NCBI RefSeq assembly: GCF_047948215.1
Contig: NC_134458.1
Coordinates: 138,306,536 to 138,370,535, forward strand
From: Lycorma delicatula
Lineage: Eukaryota; Arthropoda; Insecta; Hemiptera; Fulgoridae
DNA length: 64,000 bases
Direction of reading: 5' to 3'
Shown: in pieces, positions 26,801 to 40,700 of the stretch
Layout of the letters: every line of letters starts with the position of its first letter
Position numbering within the stretch: the stretch's first letter is position 1
Notes under the pieces: generated by a model
The model's input: only the letters and a program-made list of their open reading frames with translations
Database searches by the model: none
Told to the model about the DNA's origin: nothing
Translations under genes and position numbers: made by a program

Positions 26801-28752
26801 TTACTTAATATTGTTTAAATTAAACAAATTGTTATTGTTTTAATTAATGTTTTTGTGGCTTAATGAATGTTTTGAATAACAGTTTACAAAAAAAAATCAG
26901 AAGTTTCTAATTATTTTTTTTAATGATTGTACAATATGGATTACATGCATTTAATTTGAAAGAACAAAGTCATATCATCAGTAAATCTTACAGGTGTTAA
27001 AAAGTAATAAAAAGTCCATGAATGATGACTACAAAGAGATGATTTGAATTCTTTTAAACAGTATTAGCTGAGCTTTTATGTAATATCTTTATATCTTAAT
27101 AAAATTTTAATATAGTTAAGTTTTGTTTAATGCTATTAAAGATAATTTCAACTTCATATATATATATATATATATATTATATAAATTTTTTTTTTGTTTT
27201 TTAGCCACTGGATTCAAAGAACTTAATAAAACTGAAATTCCATGTAAATAAAGATAATCAGTTTCATTGTCCAGTATTGTTTAAACCATTTACCAAGAAT
27301 TCACATATTGTTACAATTGCTACAACTGGAAACGTCTTTTGTCATGAGGTAATTAAAGTAGAATTTTTAATTTAAATAAAAATACTTTTTGTAACTATTA
27401 TATTATATTTTTTAATCCTTCGTATATAAGAGATCTTAACAGAAGTTCATTTTTCTACATACATAATTGACACACATATTATAATTGAACACTTGCACCT
27501 GTTTAATCACTTTCTAACACCTCTATTTTTAATCTTAAAATTACAAATAGAATATCTTTAACATCTGTATAGAACAAGCTTTTCAAATATGTAAATGCAA
27601 GAGTAAAGTAAATTTATTTTTTTTTTTTTTAATTAAGTTGTATAGACATCGGCGCCGAAGGTCATTAGCCCTCATTACAATCTTTAAAAAAGAGAATAAA
27701 ATCACCAGTAGGATCATCAGATGATGTGTGTACAGGACCTTGATGTTTTAATAAAAAAAAAATAAATGCAAACGTAAAATATATAAAACATATATATATA
27801 TATATCACTTAGTATAAAGGGCTCTAACATTAACATAAAACAAAAAAGTTAAAATGTAAATGTAAAACGCATATTTAAAGAAAATACAAAAGAAAGTCTT
27901 GACTATACCATGTAATTTTAAGACCCCTGTGTTGAGGTGTAAAGGCCTTTACATGTGGGGTGGGGGGGGGGGAATCTCAGTCAAACATTACACATACTGA
28001 CTGTAATCAAAGGCTTATTACAAATGCGTTAGAAATCCAGTGGCTTTTAGGTAAGGAACTATTTTCCCTTCTTTGCCACTTTTTAAATCAGCAGGAATAG
28101 TGTTCTATACCTCTTTTTGAGGTCTTCATATATTGTACACTTCGTAGTAGATGCTTAACAGTAAGAGATTTGTCACATGCACTGCACATTGGTCTTTCTT
28201 CACCAGTTAACAGATATGAATTTATTATTTGCATGTAACCAATTCTGAATCTGAACAATGGCACATGTTCCCAGTGAGTTAGTTTCACATCGCTCTTCCA
28301 TTTAAATGGAGTAATTTTAATTGCATTTAGTGTAGTGTTCAGTCTTTTACATTCATTACTTCATGTGGTTCTGACAGTCATTGTTAGACGTTTTTCAGTG
28401 TCTGCCACTTGAATAGCAGTCATGTCCATATTTTGACAAATTGTTGCTATTCTGCCAACTTTGTCTGAGCTTTCATTTCATGAGATACCAGCATACCCTG
28501 AAGTCCATACAAATTCACATCACTATCACATTCAGTTTAATACATATAGAATGGACAGGATATTTACAGTAAGGACATCCTCAATGTTCTTGTTCCAAAT
28601 AGCAGTAGTAGTTAGTGCGCTTAAAGAATCGAAACATACAAGCACTCCCTCTTTGCAGAAGTGTTTTTTTGTAGTGAAGAGCTTGCTTTATAGCAATGAA
28701 CTCTGCCATGAAAACACTTGCCATATCTGGCATTTTCCATGAATCAGATTCT

Positions 28753-28794
<42 letters not shown>

Positions 28795-31700
28795 CATCCA
28801 ACACCATGTTGTGGTTTTAGAACCATCAGTAAAAATTTTCACATATTCCGTATAGTGACTGATGATCGCCGAAAATTCCTGCAGGTTGATCACTACTGGT
28901 TCTCTTTTATTTTTTCCATAAGAGAGATCTAATCTTGTGCTTATAAATGGCTAAAGCCATGGTGGTATTTTTATCATAGAAATTGCTAATGTATCCAGCA
29001 AAACAATTTTGTGTTTTGTTGCTAATTTATGATACTGTATTCTGGCTGGTGTGGAATAGGTAGTGTGGTGTTCATATAAAGCAGCCAAAGGATTATTATT
29101 AAAAGTTTTACAGTTAGTTTATATTGCTGTATATTTTAATAGTAAGATCTCTCTTTAAATGTAGTGGAATTATGCTGGCTTCAGAGATTAAACTAGTCAC
29201 TGGACTCACACGAAAAATGCCTGTGGCATATCTCATTCCTTTGTTATATATATCATCTAACTTTCTTAGATGCTTCTTCTAGTGGATGAATGTGCGGTAC
29301 ATTCTTAATCGAGCTTCAATTGAACCAACTTTTTATATAATCATACTAATGTCTTTTTCTGAGCCCCAATTGATATTCAATAAACATATAATAATGTAAT
29401 AATAATGACTTTCTTGCATCTAACACTCAAATCTTGTATGTGTAGTCTCCAAGTGAGGGATTTATCTAATAACAGACCTAAAAAGCATACTTTATCTTAG
29501 TATTGAATAGGATGGTCATTGATGGTCAAAACAAGACTACAATGAGGAGTTCTCTTCCTATAGAAGTAAACTCATCAAGTTTTCTTTGTGAAAATTTGAA
29601 CCCTTTATTCTGTGCAATTTTGTTAAGGATATTTATTGCTTGTTGTAACTTTTACTCCATAACTGTATTTTTACTGGCATATGTGATTGCATATCTAAAG
29701 CCTTCTGCAGATCAAAGGAGACTCTGACACAGTGTTTTCTAGTGATGAAACTGTTATATGTAGTATTTTCAAAATTGATTATTTGGTCAAGAATGGAATG
29801 GTACTGTCAAAATGCTGCTGCTTAATGCGAGGACAAAAATTCAAATGAGTCAATTATTTATCATTTTTTTTGAAGAGTTTTTCAATAACACATGTGAAGG
29901 AAATATGATCATAACTATTGGGATTGGTCAGATTTTTATATTTTTTTGGAATTGGAACAAGAGTGTATGCTTTCGTACACTGCCATGGGTACATCCCATA
30001 CTGCCATATCTTATTATATAATTCCAGCAACCTCAGTTTTGTAGTTTAAACTTTATTACATTTATTATTAATGTAATAGTTTATCAATCATGCCTAGCTT
30101 TATTACGCTTTTTGCTTCCTTGTACAAAGTACAAGAAAGTATTGTAATTGTGAAAAATGTTGGTTTCCAGATTTCAATGGAAATATATTGACCATCCCTG
30201 AATTCATTTTGACTAGTTTTGGCATGACATCTGTTAGTACATATGTATGTATGTACATACATATCTCTCATAACTCAGAAACGATTAGCTGTAGAATGTT
30301 GAAATTTTGGATTTAGGACTGTTGTAACATCTAGTTGTGCGCCTCTCCTTTTGATTGCAATCGACTAAACAAAAAGTGTTCAAAAACACCCAAAATCAAA
30401 AAAAAAATATTGGATTTTGAACCTTTTTTTAACTGCAGTAATAAGCCCACATTGCGAGCTTTTCAACGATATATCATAAATGGTACTTATTTTCATTGGT
30501 TTCAGAGTTATAGCCAAATAAAATCTTAATTAATGAAATATTTGGATCTTAGGGGAAGGCACATCAGTTCAAATCAGACTTCATCTTTTTATATAATTTT
30601 ATTTTAATAATGTTGATGGTAATATAAAATCAGCAATTTTGAAGAAATAGTGCACCTAGACAGGTGGTTTTATTATAATAATAATATAAATATTTTTATT
30701 TGTTTCCTTCTGAATTTTTGTCTTGAAAATTTTATCTGAATTCAAATGAAGCAAGCCAAAAATGAAGTTATGGAAGTAACAGTTTGTAAACAAATTACTT
30801 AAAAATGTGTGAAAAACATGAAAAAAATAATGCACGCTTCTTGTTATATACGCATGGTCATTGAACTCAACTGATAACTGAAGTAAAATGGTTCCCTATA
30901 ATATTGTATTAGGAATTCCCATCTCAAAATGATTGAAAGAACCTTTCAATCATTATCATTTATCTTCTGGAATTTATATGTAACTACGTGAAGACAAATA
31001 GCCGGTCACATTCAGAGAGTCATATATGGGTTTCCACCTGCAAAGGGTTAGTATGAGAAACATATTTATGTAGGTCAGATTATACAAAATTAAAAATTAA
31101 TTCTATTAATTTATAAGAGATTGTATGGTGTACATGAAAAAATACTGTTTGATGGTGTTTAATGGTGTACTGTTTGATAATAAATTTTATTCTTGAAGTA
31201 ATTAGCAAAATAGTGTAGATACATGTAACAACTACATAATGCCTACCTGAAAATAAACTGCTTTTTCTCACTGTAGTTTGTTTTGATAATATCTGCAATC
31301 AGTTAATAAAATAAAAAAAGTAGTCTGTTTATTATGATAGTAATAATTATTTATTTTATTAGCGTTGAATTCTTACATTGATTTATTTTTTGGTATAATC
31401 TTTATTTATATCAATAATGACATTGGTTCACAGTTGCTGTCTGCTTCTTTTTTTTATTTTGAAAAGTGGTGTTTAAATAAGGCAGTCCTGTACTTTTTAA
31501 TTTTACCAAAATAGTATTAGGAGATTTTATTTCAGAACTTTTAAGTAACTTAAATTTTCAATTGTAGTTTTATAGGAGTTTCTTTTCTCTGAAATAATTA
31601 ATAAAAGAGGTTTTTTTTAAGTAAGGGCCATTTCAACTTTGCCACTGATTTATACTTTGGAAACAGGTAATACCTGTGTAGTGTATTTATTTGTACTGGT

Positions 31701-34700
31701 AGTCATCATATGTTGCAGCAATAGATTAATCATATCTTCAATGGATGCTTTGCAAAAATAAATAATTCTGCAACTTATGAGGTTTGAACAGTAAAATTTT
31801 TCTTAATGGTGAAAAACAAATCTGCTAATCTGTAAAGAAATTTTTTACTAGCACTTTCTTCTAAATGTAATTTGTTAAAGTAAAGTTTGGTGTCATTTGT
31901 TTTGGGCAGGATGAATGTTCACAACAGAGTGTGGCAATCATCCAGTTTTTATCACAAATCATTTATTGGAAAAAGTAAATAAAAAGATTTCACAAAAAAG
32001 ATGATTCACAATTTCACATCAAGAAATGAATTTCCAAACATTTTGTACTTAGTAATGTATGAAAATTTATTGGAAAAACTAATTTACATAAAGTTGTCTT
32101 GTCAGGTGGGTGCCAAAAACATTGATAAATAAATGCAAAGATAAACACCTTGCTACAGCTCAAACATTTCTGCACTTCTACCAGAATGAAAATAAACTAC
32201 GTTGTGCCTCCAGATGAAAATTCTCATTTGTTAATGCTGAAATAAAGGGGTAATTGATGTAGTGACAACATTCACCTTCTCTGAAGCCCAGGAAATTTAA
32301 GACTTTTTTTACAGATGTAAAAAAACAGATACAACAAAGGGTTATTACTTATTCAGTTCATTACGCATGGAAGTACTGTAAATGCCATGAGGAATTCTTG
32401 AACAAATTTGATGCACTATTTAGAACAAAAGTCATGGGAAACTGTTGAATGGGATTTTGTTTCTGCATGACATTTCATTGCACTGCAACAAAAACTATTA
32501 AAAAATCTTCACTTGAAATCTTCAAACACCCACCATACATCCCAACTCATAACCTTTCATATAGGGATAAGTACTTTTTTCCCCATTTAAAATAATAGTT
32601 TGTATCACAGAGGATTGAAAATGATAAGGAACTGTATGTATGGTATAATTAATTGATGTAACAGTGGGAAAGTTTTTGAAGGCTGAATACTAAAGCTAAT
32701 AAAATGATATAAAAAATGTGTTGCTTGTGAAGTAAAAAATTATATATATATATTATGTATATTATCTATTGAAGTTAAATGACCTTACTGTACATTTTTT
32801 ATGTTAGCAGGTTTGCTTGTTAATGATTCTATACTAAAAGTCAAAGCATGCTTAGCTGGATTGATCTCAAACTTCTCCAGGCTCTAAAGTGCTTCCATTA
32901 CGTGTAGCAATTTTATCTGATGGGAATATTTCCTTGAAGGTGCAAGCCTGCCTATATTTTTTTATTTTTCAGTCAGCTTAAGAAAAGTTTATTCTGTCTA
33001 AGTTACTTCTTAAAATAACCTTTTTTTGCACGAGTATACTTAATTCTAACTTGTATTTTGTTGTTATATTTTAATTTTTATAAATTTCCTGTTTAATTTT
33101 TTTCAGGCTGTAGAACAGTTAAATATAAAGACAAAAATATTTAAAGATTTAATAACAGATGAACCCTTTGTTCGCAAAGATATAATAACTTTACAGGATC
33201 CTACAAATTTATCAAAATTTAATCTTGCTAATTTCCATCACTTAAAAAATAATTTAAGAGTTGAGGATGAAGGTAACTAACATTTATACCTTAATTTATT
33301 AAAAATAAAGTTTGGTTTCGCAAACATTATAAATAGTTGTATTATGTTAAATATATCGTCAACTCTCTTAATTTTTTTTTAATATTTAATTTTAGAAGAG
33401 ATAAAGGCTCGCAGTGATCCAGAAGCTAGATTAAAAACAGTTGCTAAAGAAACAAGAGAAATTTTAGATGAACTCAATAAAGAATATAAAGCTCCTGAAC
33501 TTCAAACATCTGAAAAAAAAGTGGCTGATAAATTCAATGCTGTAAGTATTGTTATGTATAAATGTACAGATTAGTCCTTGACAAATATATATACAATTTA
33601 TTATTTTTTGAACTATGAATTAATCCATATGCTCAGTTTTATATTGAGTTTCTATGCGATAGTATTAAAAGCATTCCTACCTTCAGACAAGTTTAAAAAA
33701 AAAAATTGCAATAGAACTGAAAAACAGCAATAGAGAATCACTGAATTAGATTGCTGATGAATTGAATTGATAGATATGTAAATTAATTAATTAATTTTTT
33801 TGCTTATTTTTAAATAAATAGTTGAAGAAAATGAATGAAAGTTATGGTACATAATACTGACAGTGCTGAGCATACTACATTATAGAGCAAAGTACAGATG
33901 TACTTATAAATAATGTTGACCAGTGTGTGACTTCTGAATGGAATCCATTTTTAAAAAATGAACACATTACAGAAAAAAGTAGTTTTTCAGATATTTTACT
34001 GTAGAAACTCCAGATCTCCTTTATATTTTTCTTTGTGAGTAATTGATAACAATTGCCAATGCTCTTAAAATTCTCAATTTTTTAACTGAAAAGTAAAATA
34101 CTCGGTGGTCTTTAGTGTATTTTAAAAACAAAAATATACCGGGTGATTTGAAAAGGACTTCACAACTTTAAAAGTATATAAAAATTTATTTAGATAACTT
34201 ACAGATTCGGTTTAGGTCTCATTTCATATCAAAACAATCAAATTTTTACTTGTGCAATTCATTAGTACCAAATTCAGCCACCAACACTGTCACCAGTGTT
34301 GTTAAAATTGTATACATTTACTGGTGCAAAATGTGCGTGCTGTGAATTTGGTTTCATGATTTGCAGTCAGCAACAGCAGTTCAATGTAATTTTCACAGAG
34401 TGCGATAGGGAGCCTTCTGGTATACTACAATTTACTCTTGGCAGTAAACCTTTGTTGAGACAGGTTATTCTATTAAATATACAAAATCACCAGGGTGCCT
34501 ACACATCCCTGAAGCTGGTGTGTAACAACTCAGAGAAAGCTTTGCATTTAGTCTGAAGAAATCAACTTGATGTGAGTACATGACTGGCATTCCACGAATG
34601 ACTTATTGAGACGTATTACAAAAACGATTGCACTAGAAGCCATACAAACTAACCATGGTTCAGCACATTATAGATGATGACAAAGTTGCTTGGCTGCAGT

Positions 34701-37700
34701 TTTGTGTGGAAATTATGAATAGAATTGCAGACAATGATACATTTTTAGACAATGTAATTTTTAATGATTAGTCAATATTTCACATAAGTGGCAAGGTGAA
34801 CCACCCATAACTGCCTAATATGGGATAGTGAAAATCTTCATGAAACTTTGCAGCACATTTATGGTAGCCCTAAAGTCAGTGTTTTTTGTACCCTAAGCAA
34901 ACAAAGACTGTATGGCCCGTTCTTCCAGGAGGCAACCATAAATGGTATCATTTACTTGGACATGCTTCAAAATTTTCTAATTCCTCAGTCAGACGATGAT
35001 GTCCAAGATGAATGCCTATCAGCAAAACAGGGCACCATCTCATTACCACCTAAAAGTCCGAGATTTTCTTGGTACTTGATTCCCAGGTCGGTGGATTGGT
35101 TGTGAAGGTCGAATTGCATGGTCACCTCGCTCCCCAGATTTGATCCTGCTAGATTTTTTCTTGTGGGGGTTTCATTAAAGATCAGGTTATGTATCTCTTT
35201 TGCCTGCTGATTTTGTTGATCTAAGGCTTTGAATTAACGCCACAGCTGCAGAGGTATTACTCGACTTGCTGGCTACAGTCAGAAATGAAATCGACTTCAG
35301 GTGGGATGTTGCTTTACAAATGGAAGCCATGTCGAACCAAAGTGAATGTTTTGTAACAAACTTGATGAGTTTTCTATAAAGTCAGACCTTAACCGAATCT
35401 GTAAGTTATCTCAATAAATTTTTATATACTTTTTAAGTTGTGAAGTCCTGTTTGAGTCACCCATATATTAATGTATTGAATAATAATGTAAGTAAAAAAA
35501 AATATTTACAGTGTAAATAGTATTTATATAGAATAATATTTTTAATGTATTATTTGAAAAAAATTGCATTATGTAGGGATGTATGATGAAAAACATAACT
35601 TGCATAAGCATAATCTTATATCAGCTACATACAGTTTGTATATAACTGTCATGTAAACAGCCCACTCAAAGTTCTGGCCTGGACAGGAGCTTGAATTCTA
35701 GGAGCGCATAGCTATATGACCAGCTATTGATCTGACTGATTTGAGACTGCCATTCATGCTAGCCATCATGGATGACTGTTAGCTCTGATTGGTGTGTAGA
35801 TATTATCAAGTGTAGATACACGTATTTATCTATCTGCTCTGTCAATCAGTTGTGGTTGGGCTTATGAATATTATAGAGAATTGAATTTTTAATCATTTTT
35901 TTGTTTATTCTTATTCCTGTTAATAATGGGAAGCTTAATGATTAGAGGCCAGAAGGCTGTTCATATAAGCCAAGCATTACTCTGCTCAGTTTGTCTTATG
36001 TCTCAGCCTGACTCGATGAAGATGGCTGTGGTTTGCAAAACCATCATGCCACACCTGGACTCCTGCACTATGGAGAATGACTCCAGGCTGTCCGAAAACA
36101 TTTTTGGATATAGGCCTCTAATATACTATCTGTTTAGTTAAGTTTTTATGTAGTTTTTACTTTTGTTTTTTCTTTTCTTTTTTTTTATTGTTATCCGGAC
36201 AAATTTCCTTATATTATTGCCCCATCTTTTATCTCTTGTGTAATATCCTTCAGTAGAGATTATTTTTTTAGGCTATGTTGTTGTCCGGAATGTAACTTTC
36301 TAAACTATTTTTGTTACCTATATGAACTGGAACTCTTGTCTTAAAAATTCATTTTTATTCACTCTTTCATTACTTCTTCATTTTTCATGCTATTTAATTC
36401 TCCATACTCCTCCATGGCCACATGTCAATATCCTCCTAAACGTTTTTTCCTTTTTCAACTTTTAATTAATGTATATGTTTCATTGCCATATAGAAGTGTA
36501 TATTGAATATAACATTTTAGATTCTATCTCATTTTTTCTTTCACAATTTCTGTTAACATACCCAAGTACCTGTACCAATTAACTTGTTCCTTTTTCTTTA
36601 TTTTATGTAAATATTGCCTTATATCCTATTCTTAATATTTTGTTTTTACCATTCATTTTCTTACTTTGTTCTGCCATAATGTTTTATAAAATGTTTTTAA
36701 AATCATCCATAAAATATCTGTTTCATATTAAAAAAAAACATGTCGTTTTTAAATCTTATACAGTCTATTCCATTTCCTATGGTGATCTGTTCATCTTCTA
36801 AAGAATTTTTTTATCATCTCTCAACATGTCTGTTAATAAGATGGTCAGTAAGGCAGCTGCCTTACCTTCTTCCAAAGTCAAAAACCCAATTTTCTTTATT
36901 CTTTATTTTAATATCTGTTTTCTAATTCTGGTTCTTTAACCAATCTTCTGCATCCAATCCATTCTAAAATACACCAAACAATTTGAATAATACTAGATGT
37001 ACTGGTTTATTATATATGAATCTATTTTTAATTTCCATAGCTTATACAATTTTATACTGTCGGATGCTATTTCCATATATGTTAAAACACAATTATTCCC
37101 TTATCTTATTTAATTAATTCCATCCCTTGTGCCTCTTCACTTCCTAATCCATGTTGTTTTTATTTAACTGTTTATTCCTTTTTTAATTTAATCAGGAAAC
37201 ACAGAAGAATCTTTGCTAAATGTAAAATTAAACTCTTTTAATCTAATCTTGACAATTAATGCACCATGGTTTTCATTGATTAGAATCATGATTGTTTTGA
37301 AAAAAGCCTTTTTGGCATATTTTACTTTTGTAGATGTCATGTTAAGTTTGTATTGAGTAATAATAATTTTAAACTATTTAATCTGAAGCTTTTTTTTTAT
37401 GTATAAATAAACTTTTATATTTCTTACCAGTTATTCTGCTTTGTTGTTAAAAACAGGTTTTACAAAAATGTAAAGCATCAAACTAATATTTACTTATACA
37501 CTTGAATAAGTATGTTATAATAAAAATTGTAATTTTTTACATCTGTCATTATTTTTTTCTTAATTAATTTTCATTTTATAGGCACACTATTCAACAGGTG
37601 CAGTTGCAGCTGGCTTTACATCAACTGTTATGGCGCCAGAAACAACACATGAAGCTGCAATTATTGAAGAGGATTTAGTGAGATATGATAGAGTTAAGAA

Positions 37701-40700
37701 AAAAGGTAAACGTATTTAAGTGTTTTCATTAATCATAATTGAAAATACTAGGGCTGTAAAAAGTTTACTTCCAACAGTCTGTTGAAATTAAACTGGTTGC
37801 TGTAATTACATGAGGCTGTTATCATATGCATATTCTTGCTAACACACATGCATCTGCACCCTTTCATTCAGTACTAAAACAGTGATCAATGATAGAACCT
37901 GTCATTGTCAGTATTGTCAACTGTGGTATGATTTGTGTATTTATGAGAAAGATAGCACTGCCAAGATCTGTAGACAATTATATCATATTTTCATCATAAT
38001 GTTGTCAGTTACAACACTACAAGAGACTAGTGTTAGAAGTTCATAGAATGAAATACATATATGAATGATAAGGAGAACGATGAAACTTAATTGTAAATGG
38101 TGAACTCATTCGAACAGCTGAACAAATCTTGAGTGGTAAATGTAGTTTGTTTCATGATTTCTGAACTTTTTAAATGAATTTCCATACATTTCAAGAACTA
38201 CGAAATCTTACTGGTTGTCTTTTAACTTCATAGGATCATGATAAGCAGTTCCAGAAGCTTTGTATGAGGCAGATACCAAGCCAAATAAATGGCTGTGCAT
38301 AAAACTAAAATAATGTCAAGACTTTAGGCTCTGACATTCCTTGGGTGCTAGAATAGACATCTTGACAGATATGTAACAAGATGAAACATGTTGGGAATTT
38401 ATAACTATTAGGATAAATTTATGAAGAGTCCAATGAATTACCCAAACAATGGATGTATACTGTTTCCCCAGCAAGACAAGAAAAATCAAGCAAGTACTAT
38501 CAGACCAAAAAAAATTACACATGCACCATTTTAAAATTGAAAGGAAATTTTGTTGATGAATTTATTTAATATGTAATTACAGTAATATTAGAAGTAAATT
38601 ACTGAAAAAGCTTTGTAGGTTTATCCATAACAATAAAAGCAAAAAGTGATATTTTTCTGCATGACATTGTACAGTACAGCATCTACAAATTCCTGATGAG
38701 GAGTCTTATTCTTTAAGACTTAGGGAGTTGGCGTCCGCACGGACCTAGCCTCTGCACCTTTTCTTCCCATTACACACCAAGCTGCAGAACACTATACACA
38801 TACACTACATCAAGAGCACTACACAATTTACTACATATACCCCTACAGAACTACACAACAACATTCTACACTATTTTTTTCTAAAACGTACACTCGGTGA
38901 TGTTGTGACACCTTACGAAACACAACTGTAACCCGAGGTGGAAACTATCATAATGGCTCTATGTAGTGAGTCTTGAACAATGTCCTCTGGGCACCCGGGT
39001 GAACCCAGTTGTATTTAGTTCTAGCTCCAGTATGCGTGTGCTCTGCTGGAGTGGTTTGTTATATCACTGGTACTCGTGGGACCAAAATTTCAAGTTCACA
39101 AATAAATTCGATGATGGTTGTTGGTCCATCTGAAAAAAACCACCGCTCCTTGTCAGCTAAAAAGGCCTCGGTCAGCTTTGTCTGATGAGGATAATAGTCT
39201 TGCCGAAGATATTATATTAAATTCTAAAGCATCAAATCTAAAATACAGAAACATTCATTTTGTTGTTGTTCAGAGTAATCAGGAAGGTGGCTCCCTCTGA
39301 AAGGTCTCACCTTTCCTAATTAATAAAGTTGTAACCGTTGTAAGTTGTAAGTTCAAGTGATTCTCCAAAGAACATAAAAAAATTATGAGATGGAACGATT
39401 CTAATAGAAACTTGTAATGATGAGCAGAGTTACTCTCTGTTATGTCTCACCAATATGGGTGGCATAAACATAAGTGCGGTATTTCACAAGACCCTAAATA
39501 CCAACCGGGGAGTAATTTTTTGCTGTGACCTTCTGGAGATGGATACAATTGAAATAGCTGATGAACTTTGTAACCAAGAAGTTGTGGAGGTGAAATGAAT
39601 AAAGAAATGACAGAATGGAGTGGAAGAACCTAAACCTTCCCTTATATTAACTTTTAATCTTCCTGTACCACCAGAGAAAATTAAAGTGGGTTGCCTGTTG
39701 GTTCGGGTGCAACCTTTCATCTCCAACCCACGACAATGTTTCCAGTGCCAAGGATATGGCCATAATTCATGTTCAGAAACTGCCATTTGTGCTCAATGTG
39801 CCAAAGAAGCTCACGACACCAACTGCCAGGAAGAAGAAAAATGTGCTAACTGTAGGGGAACACACACAGCTCGATCTCGAGATTGCCCAACTTTAAAAGA
39901 AGAGAAGGCAATCCTAAAAAGGTAAAGCTTACCTTTTAGGTAAGTAAAGCTTCAGTAAATGCAGGCAACCAACAGTGCTGATCCTCCAGTGAGCTAAAGT
40001 AGCGTGTTTAGGTGTTATCTGATCATATTACTTCACTTACTGCAACTATTTCTGAGTTAATGAAGATGAACAAGAAGTCAGTAGTTACAACTAGTGAAAC
40101 TAACACTAGTGGACTCCCTCTTAAAGTTCCTGACTCTAAAGTTTTACCTTTGCAGACATGAGTAAGTACAGCTTGTGGTAAGCCACCAAATAAGCTCCCT
40201 GTTAAGGGAGCACACACAACCAGCTCTTCTGGGATGTCGTCTGCAACTTCCCATTTTTCTAAATCTCCCCCTCCAACACCACATGTACTGGAGGATATGT
40301 TAGAGAAACCGCCCAATCCCAGGGCATTGGATTTTCTTAAAATCATAAACTTGAAAAAGAAAAACCAGATCACCTATAACTAATTTTGTCATATATTTAT
40401 CTCTATTTCTTCATCACCTTTATTTATGAGCATTATTCGCATTAGAGGTCTTCAGTCCTGCATTGAAGATGTTAGAGTATTGATGTACACACATTAATTA
40501 ATAATGTGTTTCCAAGAAATGCATCTATTACAGTAACATGGTAACACTCGGAGGCTATATCTGTGAGAGGTATGACTGTCTTGTAGTCAATAGAGAGACT
40601 GGTGGTATTGCTATTTTCATGCGGAATGAGGTGTCTGCTAGAAGGATACCACTAGCTTCACTTATTCTTGCTGTTGCTGTTAAAATCTCAGTCCCCTTTA

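Noticed and set aside
28581..28932. Open frames on both strands containing Tyr-Ile repeats
   Set aside because: The repeats are only translations of the (AT)n microsatellite; the real content is a LINE RNase H remnant on the minus strand.
35926..36141. 71-codon open frame as a gene
   Set aside because: No family similarity, no splice context in PPIL2 frame, lies between repeats.
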